Assembly: GCA_017399325.1 (NCBI GenBank)
Contig: JAFQDY010000236.1
Span: 1 to 10,562, forward strand
Length of the DNA stretch: 10,562 bases
Source: Oscillospiraceae bacterium
Lineage (GTDB): Bacteria > Bacillota > Clostridia > Oscillospirales > Oscillospiraceae
Direction of reading: 5' to 3'
How positions within the stretch are numbered: position 1 is the stretch's first letter; each line of letters begins with the position of its first letter. Made by a program: the position numbers and the translations under genes. The notes below the pieces were generated by a model. The model had not been told where the DNA came from. It saw only the letters and a list, made by a program, of their open reading frames with translations, and did not search any database. Of the stretch, positions 5,764 through 10,562 are shown piece after piece.

Positions 5764-8700
5764 TTATTTTAACACCACATTCTCCTGCCCCAGCACCTGT
5801 TTCAGTTCGGTCAGCATACGCGCATCAAGGGCGCAGGTACTACCCCGCCGCTGCTTTGTGTCTGCAAAATAGACCACAACCTGACTGTTGCCAGGGAACA
5901 TTCCCAATATGGCGCGGATCTTGCCGAACAGCGGTCCGTCCTGTGTGGGCAGTCGCAGGTAAAGCGTGCCGGTAAGGGGTGTGGTTTTCGGGGGAAGGAT
6001 CGTTCTTTCTTCCCGGTTGGCGGAAAATTCGGATATGGGCTGAGCCCGATTGACAACGATCTGGGGTTCTTTGTCGTCCCGCAGAGAAAGCCTGCCCACA
6101 ATGACCACCGGCTGATTTTCCTTCAAATAACTGCCGTACTGGTTCAAAACATTGGAGAACGCCAGCATTTCAACGCCTGCCGTATCATCTTCCAATGTAA
6201 CATAGGCCATCATAGAATTATTTTTGGTGGTCTTCATTTTGATGGATTGCACCACGCCGGCAATGCTCACGATCTGGTCGTCCTGACAGGGGTTGTCCTC
6301 GTCCATCAGCCTGCCGATGGGCACAACATGGGTGCCTTTGAGCAGATGGCGGTAGTCGTCCATGGGATGACCGGAGATGTAAATGCCGGTAGTTTCTTTC
6401 TCCAACAGCATCAGATCCGCCTTGTTCATTTCCGCCAGTTTGGGAATCGCAATGGCAACTGCATCTTCCGTGTTCTGCAGCATGTCGAACATACCCATCT
6501 GGCCGTCAAGGTTCTTCTTTCGGGACGCGGCGATGGCGTCCATCATACTGTCGTACACCGCCAACAACTCGCTGCGGTGGTAGCCGAAGCAGTCCATGGC
6601 GCCGCACTTAATGAAGTTTTCCACAGCGCGTTTATTGATCTCATCACCCATACGCTGGATAAAATCTTCCAGAGATTGGAAATGTCCGCCCTCATTGCGC
6701 TTGTCCACCATACTGCGGATCAGACCGCGGCCAACATTTTTCACCGCGCCCAAAGCGAAGCGAATGGAATCGCCCTCAACGGTGAAATTGTCGAAAGAAT
6801 GGTTGATGTCCGGCGGCAAAGTGGCGATACCCAAGCCTTTGCATTCCGCAATGTATCCAGCGATCTTAATGCCGGAGTCCTGGGCAGAAATAACGGATGT
6901 CATCAACGCGGCCATATACTGCTTGGGATAGTGGCACTTTAGGTAAGCGGTTTGGTAAGATACCACCGCATAACACACCGCGTGAGCCTTGTTAAATGCG
7001 TAGTTTGCAAAGTCGACGATCTCATCGTAGATGGATTGGGCCGCTTGTTCGCTGACACCCTTTGCCACTGCACCGGGGATGCCCTGTTTTTCATCACCGT
7101 AGACGAACACATTGCGTTCAGCGTCGATCACGTGCATTTTCTTTTTGGAGATGGCCCGGCGGATGTTATCGGCCTGTCCCATTGTGTAGCCACCAAGAGA
7201 ACGGAAGATCTCAATGACCTGCTCCTGGTAGACGATACAGCCGTATGTAACTTTCAGAATCGGCTCTAACAGGGGTGTTTTATATCGGATCTTCCGATGA
7301 TCCTGTTTGTTGGCAATAAAGGTGGGAATGGAGTCCATAGGACCGGGGCGGTACAGCGCCACGATAGCCGTCATATCTTCGATGGAAGTGGGCTTCATAT
7401 TCACGCAAACGCCTGTAATGCCCGCAGATTCCAGTTGGAACACGCCCTGCGTCCTGCCCTCGGCAAGCATACGGAATGTTTCCGGGTCATCGTCAGGAAC
7501 TTTGGCAATATCAAAGTCCGGCTCGATCTGGCGGATCTGCCTTTGGGCATCTTCAATGACCGTCAGGTTACGCAGACCCAAAAAATCCATTTTCAGAAGG
7601 CCCAGTTCTTCGATGGTCGTCATCGTGTACTGGGTGACGGTGGTTTCGTCATTTCTCGACAGCGGCACATAATTCTGCACCGGCTCAGCGGTAATGACCA
7701 CGCCTGCCGCATGGGTAGATGTATTTCTGGGCATACCCTCCAGACTCATTGCGGTGTCGATCAGGGTCTTTACCCTATCGTCGGAATCGTACATCTGCTT
7801 CAACTTGTCCGACACCTGCAAGGCCTCTTGCAAGGTGATATGCAATGTGGTAGGCACAAGTTTTGCAACCGCATCGGTCTCCGCATAACTGAAATTCAGC
7901 ACACGGCCCACATCGCGAATGGCGCCACGGGCCGCCATTGTACCAAATGTAGCAATTTGCGCCACATGGTCAGCGCCGTATTTGCGCATAACGTAATCGA
8001 TCACTTCGCCCCGTCGTTCCTGACAGAAGTCCGTATCGAAGTCTGGCATACTGACCCGCTCGGGATTTAAGAAACGCTCAAAGATCAGCGCATATTTCAT
8101 AGGGTCTACTTCCGTGATATGCAGACAGTAGGCCACGATGGATGCAGCGCCCGAACCACGGCCGGGTCCCACAGGAATGCCGGATTCTTTGGCATAGCGG
8201 ATAAAGTCCCAGACGATCAGGTAGTAGTTCACATAGCCCATTCGGCTGATGACACTGATCTCATATTCCATTCGCTCCCGGTAATCTTCGGGGGCATCGG
8301 GATAGCGCTCTGCAAAACCCTTTTCGCACAGGTAGCGAAAATAGGTTTCGTTTGTATAACCCTCGGGGATCGGGAAAGAGGGCAAATGGTATTCGTTGAA
8401 AACGAATTCCAGATTGCATTTTTCTGCAATTTTTGCGGTGTTCTCAAAGGCTTCATCACAACCGGGGAACAGTTCCCGCAACTGCTCTTCGCTCTTAAGA
8501 TAAAACTCGTCCGTCTGGAATTTCATCCGGTTGGGGTCATCCACGGTTTTGCCTGTTTGCACGCACAGAAGCACATCCTGCATCTGGGCGTCTTCTTTTC
8601 TTAAGTAATGAGCATCGTTGGACACGATCAAAGGCAGTCCTGTTTCCCGGGCGATACGCATAATGCCCCGGTTGACCGCCTTTTGCTCCTCGATTCCGTG

Positions 8701-9228
8701 GTCCTGCAATTCCAGGTAGAAGTTGCCATCACCAAAAATGTCCGCCAGTTCCAGCGCGTAGGATTTGGCTGCGTCATATTCTTCTTCCATCAGCCGCTGG
8801 GCAACTGCGCCAGCCAGGCAGGCAGAAGTGGCGATCAGGCCCTCGTGATGGGCCCGCAACAGGTCCAGATCCACGCGGGGTTTGCCGTAAAAGCCTTCCA
8901 AAAAGGCTTGGGATACCAAATAACACAGGTTTTCATAACCGGTTTTGTCTTTGCACAGAAGTACCAAATGGTAGGGGTCGTTATCCACGCCGTGGATTCG
9001 GTCGGACATGGCCCGGGGCGCAACATACACCTCACAACCGATAATCGGTTTGACACCGGCGGCCTTTGCCGCTTTATAGAAATCAATACAGCCGTACATC
9101 ACGCCGTGATCGGTAATGGCGATGGCCGACTGACCCAGTTCTTTCACACGGTCCATAAGTCCTGAAATCCGGCAAGCGCCGTCAAGCAGACTGTATTCTG
9201 TATGCACATGAAGATGTACGAAACTCAT
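5764..9228 (-). CDS. dnaE: DNA polymerase III alpha subunit, DnaE
   Basis: DnaE is a C-family replicative polymerase that extends DNA at the fork with the beta clamp. The 1154-aa protein is complete. The N-terminal PHP domain (about 1-270) opens with HLHVHTEYSLLDG (5-17) and keeps the other metal-ligand blocks: Asp40-His41, Glu66, His87 and Asp205-His207. The polymerase core has GPGRGSG (354-360), catalytic aspartates in PDFDTDF (395-401) and Asp548 in MDFLGLR. A helix-hairpin-helix region lies near 825-845. Q-M-G-M-F at 910-914 matches the internal beta-clamp-binding motif. An OB fold spans about 985-1065, and a C-terminal segment ends at Lys1154. No intein or frameshift is seen. The ATG at 9228 overlaps the whiA stop by 4 nt and is served by GGGAGGG at 9235-9241. 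Clostridia usually carry PolC as well, so this may be the second replicase; DnaE1 versus DnaE3 was not settled. Confidence 0.97.
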   Translation of the reverse strand: MSFVHLHVHTEYSLLDGACRISGLMDRVKELGQSAIAITDHGVMYGCIDFYKAAKAAGVKPIIGCEVYVAPRAMSDRIHGVDNDPYHLVLLCKDKTGYENLCYLVSQAFLEGFYGKPRVDLDLLRAHHEGLIATSACLAGAVAQRLMEEEYDAAKSYALELADIFGDGNFYLELQDHGIEEQKAVNRGIMRIARETGLPLIVSNDAHYLRKEDAQMQDVLLCVQTGKTVDDPNRMKFQTDEFYLKSEEQLRELFPGCDEAFENTAKIAEKCNLEFVFNEYHLPSFPIPEGYTNETYFRYLCEKGFAERYPDAPEDYRERMEYEISVISRMGYVNYYLIVWDFIRYAKESGIPVGPGRGSGAASIVAYCLHITEVDPMKYALIFERFLNPERVSMPDFDTDFCQERRGEVIDYVMRKYGADHVAQIATFGTMAARGAIRDVGRVLNFSYAETDAVAKLVPTTLHITLQEALQVSDKLKQMYDSDDRVKTLIDTAMSLEGMPRNTSTHAAGVVITAEPVQNYVPLSRNDETTVTQYTMTTIEELGLLKMDFLGLRNLTVIEDAQRQIRQIEPDFDIAKVPDDDPETFRMLAEGRTQGVFQLESAGITGVCVNMKPTSIEDMTAIVALYRPGPMDSIPTFIANKQDHRKIRYKTPLLEPILKVTYGCIVYQEQVIEIFRSLGGYTMGQADNIRRAISKKKMHVIDAERNVFVYGDEKQGIPGAVAKGVSEQAAQSIYDEIVDFANYAFNKAHAVCYAVVSYQTAYLKCHYPKQYMAALMTSVISAQDSGIKIAGYIAECKGLGIATLPPDINHSFDNFTVEGDSIRFALGAVKNVGRGLIRSMVDKRNEGGHFQSLEDFIQRMGDEINKRAVENFIKCGAMDCFGYHRSELLAVYDSMMDAIAASRKKNLDGQMGMFDMLQNTEDAVAIAIPKLAEMNKADLMLLEKETTGIYISGHPMDDYRHLLKGTHVVPIGRLMDEDNPCQDDQIVSIAGVVQSIKMKTTKNNSMMAYVTLEDDTAGVEMLAFSNVLNQYGSYLKENQPVVIVGRLSLRDDKEPQIVVNRAQPISEFSANREERTILPPKTTPLTGTLYLRLPTQDGPLFGKIRAILGMFPGNSQVVVYFADTKQRRGSTCALDARMLTELKQVLGQENVVLK

Positions 9229-10139
9229 TGTGTTCCCTCCCGCGCCAGTTCCACCAGTTTTTTCAGGCGGTGATTCATCGCCGGTTTGCTGATGGGTGGC
9301 TCCATCATTGCCGCCAGTTCCGTCAGGGATACCTCGGGGTTTTCCTCTCTTGCCCGGGCAGCCTGCTGCAATTTTGCCGGCAGGTTTTGATAACTGCCGT
9401 TTTCTTTTAGTAAACGAATGGCGGTCAGTTGCTCTTGGGCTGCCGCAATCACTTTACTGATGTTGGCATCGTCGCAGTTGCATCTGCGGTTGACTTTGTT
9501 GTTCAGTTCTTTCTCCAACTTCGCCTCCATAATGCCCATAGCCGCGATGGGTGCGCCCAAATAGGTCAGAAAATCGGAGATCAGATCGCTCTGCTTTAGA
9601 TACAGCACATGGCCACCGCCGCGAACTGCGGTTTTTGGCTGGAATGTCAGCGCTTCGTGCATCAAACTGTTACATTCCCGGGCCACACTGTTATGGGTGG
9701 TCATAAACTCCATATGGTAGCCTTTGATCGGGTCGGTTACAGAACCGCCGGCCAAAAATGCGCCTCTTAAGAAAGCCGCCTTGCAGCAGTCGTCTTCCAC
9801 AACGGGAAGATTGATGTGCAAAGAAAGGGTGTCTTTGGAATCGAAGCCGTAGGCCGCCATAATGTGGTTGATCTTATTTCTGTCGGTGATTTGAAAATTC
9901 AGTTTCCCCGCAGTTTCACCATCCGGTGAAGCATCAAAGGACAGGCCGAATGCCTTCTTGAACAATTTGGGAAGCAGTCCTGCAAATTCCCGGCTTTCAG
10001 TAATGATCCGAATGCCGGTCGCAGTGAAGGCGTTGCAAAACAGCAAAATCCCAAAGCACTCCGCCAAGGCGCAGCAGTGTTTTGCCGGCATATAACGGCA
10101 GATCTCTGCCTTTGCGTTTCCGGAAAAGGAAATGGCCAT
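9225..10139 (-). CDS. whiA: WhiA, LAGLIDADG-like DNA-binding protein
   Basis: WhiA is a conserved Gram-positive DNA-binding protein. It is needed for sporulation septation in Streptomyces and affects division and chromosome segregation in Bacillus. The 304-aa protein has the usual two parts. The N-terminal domain resembles LAGLIDADG homing endonucleases without their catalytic residues, and its signature FLRGAFLAGGSVTDP is at 123-137, followed by YHMEF. A C-terminal helix-turn-helix (about 268-298) contains VSLTELAAMM and the SKPAMNHRLKKL recognition segment. The block RCNCDDANISK (219-229) matches the family's NCETAN region. The ATG at 10139 has AAAGGAG at 10147-10153 with a 7-nt spacer. The gene lies 16 nt after murB and overlaps dnaE by 4 nt. 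In many Firmicutes rapZ and yvcK separate murB from whiA; both are missing here. Confidence 0.96.
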   Translation of the reverse strand: MAISFSGNAKAEICRYMPAKHCCALAECFGILLFCNAFTATGIRIITESREFAGLLPKLFKKAFGLSFDASPDGETAGKLNFQITDRNKINHIMAAYGFDSKDTLSLHINLPVVEDDCCKAAFLRGAFLAGGSVTDPIKGYHMEFMTTHNSVARECNSLMHEALTFQPKTAVRGGGHVLYLKQSDLISDFLTYLGAPIAAMGIMEAKLEKELNNKVNRRCNCDDANISKVIAAAQEQLTAIRLLKENGSYQNLPAKLQQAARAREENPEVSLTELAAMMEPPISKPAMNHRLKKLVELAREGTQ

Positions 10140-10155
10140 GGGAGTGCTCCTTTCT

Positions 10156-10562
10156 TTACCAAATACGAACCTCCGGTTCTAACTGAATTCCGGAATGTTC
10201 CAAAACTTTTTCTGCCACATCGTCTAAAAGTTTGCGCACATCATTTGCGGTGGCGCCACCCAGATTCACAACGAATCCGGCGTGTTTTTCCGATACGGCA
10301 GCGTTACCAACCCGGTAACCTTTCAGCCCTGCCTCGTCGATCAATGTGGCTGCATAGCCGCCAACAGGTCGCTTGAAAGCAGAACCGGCCGAAGGCAGGT
10401 CCAGCGGTTGGGATCTTCTGCGGCGGGCCATAAAGTCCTGCATCTTGTTGCGGATCTCCTCTTGGGGCGCAGGTGTCAGGGCAAACGTGGCGCTGACCAC
10501 GATACAGGGGCGTTCTTCCAAAAGGCTATGCCGATAGGAAAAATGCATCTGCTCGGCAGTAA
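10156..10562 (-). CDS. murB: MurB, UDP-N-acetylenolpyruvoylglucosamine reductase, C-terminal part (5' end cut by window edge)
   Basis: MurB is the FAD enzyme that uses NADPH to reduce UDP-GlcNAc-enolpyruvate to UDP-MurNAc, the second committed step of peptidoglycan synthesis in the cytoplasm. Only the last 134 residues lie in the window, and the reading frame is open through the right edge, so the ATG at 10548 is an internal methionine, not the start. The fragment carries FSYRHS (7-12 of the fragment), the QPLDLPSAGSAFKRP block (51-65) with the catalytic serine at fragment position 60 that protonates the enol carbon, GLKG followed by SEKHAGFVVN, and the C-terminal LEPEV with the active-site glutamate at 130. 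The stop is TAA at 10158-10156, 16 nt before whiA. Confidence 0.97.
   Translation of the reverse strand, partial: TAEQMHFSYRHSLLEERPCIVVSATFALTPAPQEEIRNKMQDFMARRRRSQPLDLPSAGSAFKRPVGGYAATLIDEAGLKGYRVGNAAVSEKHAGFVVNLGGATANDVRKLLDDVAEKVLEHSGIQLEPEVRIW

Noticed and set aside
6247..6942. Plus-strand open frame of 231 codons opposite dnaE.
   Set aside because: It is a shadow of the conserved dnaE frame; its His/Val-rich composition matches the reverse complement of dnaE codons and no domain is visible.
7297..8070. Long plus-strand open frame of 257 codons opposite dnaE.
   Set aside because: It lies wholly inside the coding region of dnaE, has no recognisable motif and has low-complexity His/Arg/Gly-rich content typical of antisense shadow frames.

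Overview
The window is a compact stretch of core bacterial chromosome. Every gene lies on the minus strand, so transcription runs from high to low coordinates. WhiA, a DUF1385 (YqhQ-type) membrane protein next to prmC, a PHP-containing DnaE and strong AGGAGG-type ribosome binding sites together point to a Gram-positive Firmicute. Given the roughly balanced base composition, the likeliest source is a gut-type Clostridia lineage such as Oscillospirales. That placement is inference; no rRNA or other species-level marker is present.

In transcription order the layout is as follows. murB (3' part only, cut by the right window edge) is followed by whiA, whose stop overlaps the start of dnaE by 4 nt. 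A 52-bp gap after dnaE holds a good sigma-A-type promoter. This promoter starts a second run: a calcium-motif lipoprotein, an OmpR-family response regulator, a membrane sensor histidine kinase, a DUF1385 membrane protein, prmC, and recA (5' part only, cut by the left edge). Apart from that gap, no spacing exceeds 16 nt, and three or four junctions overlap. Almost all the DNA is coding; no stretch over 300 bases lacks a gene. I see no tRNA, rRNA, CRISPR array, insertion sequence, prophage or clear terminator.

The first run joins cell-wall precursor synthesis (MurB), a division/sporulation-linked DNA-binding protein (WhiA) and a replicative polymerase (DnaE). The second joins an envelope-sensing module (lipoprotein plus two-component pair) to release-factor methylation (PrmC) and recombination/SOS function (RecA). 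The points most worth a second look are: recA sitting 2 nt behind prmC with no visible promoter or LexA box of its own; the lipoprotein/two-component trio placed ahead of these housekeeping genes; the absence of rapZ and yvcK between murB and whiA; and a PHP domain in DnaE that appears to keep its metal ligands. I did not find a convincing undescribed system; this is mostly an ordinary core region with unusual gene order.
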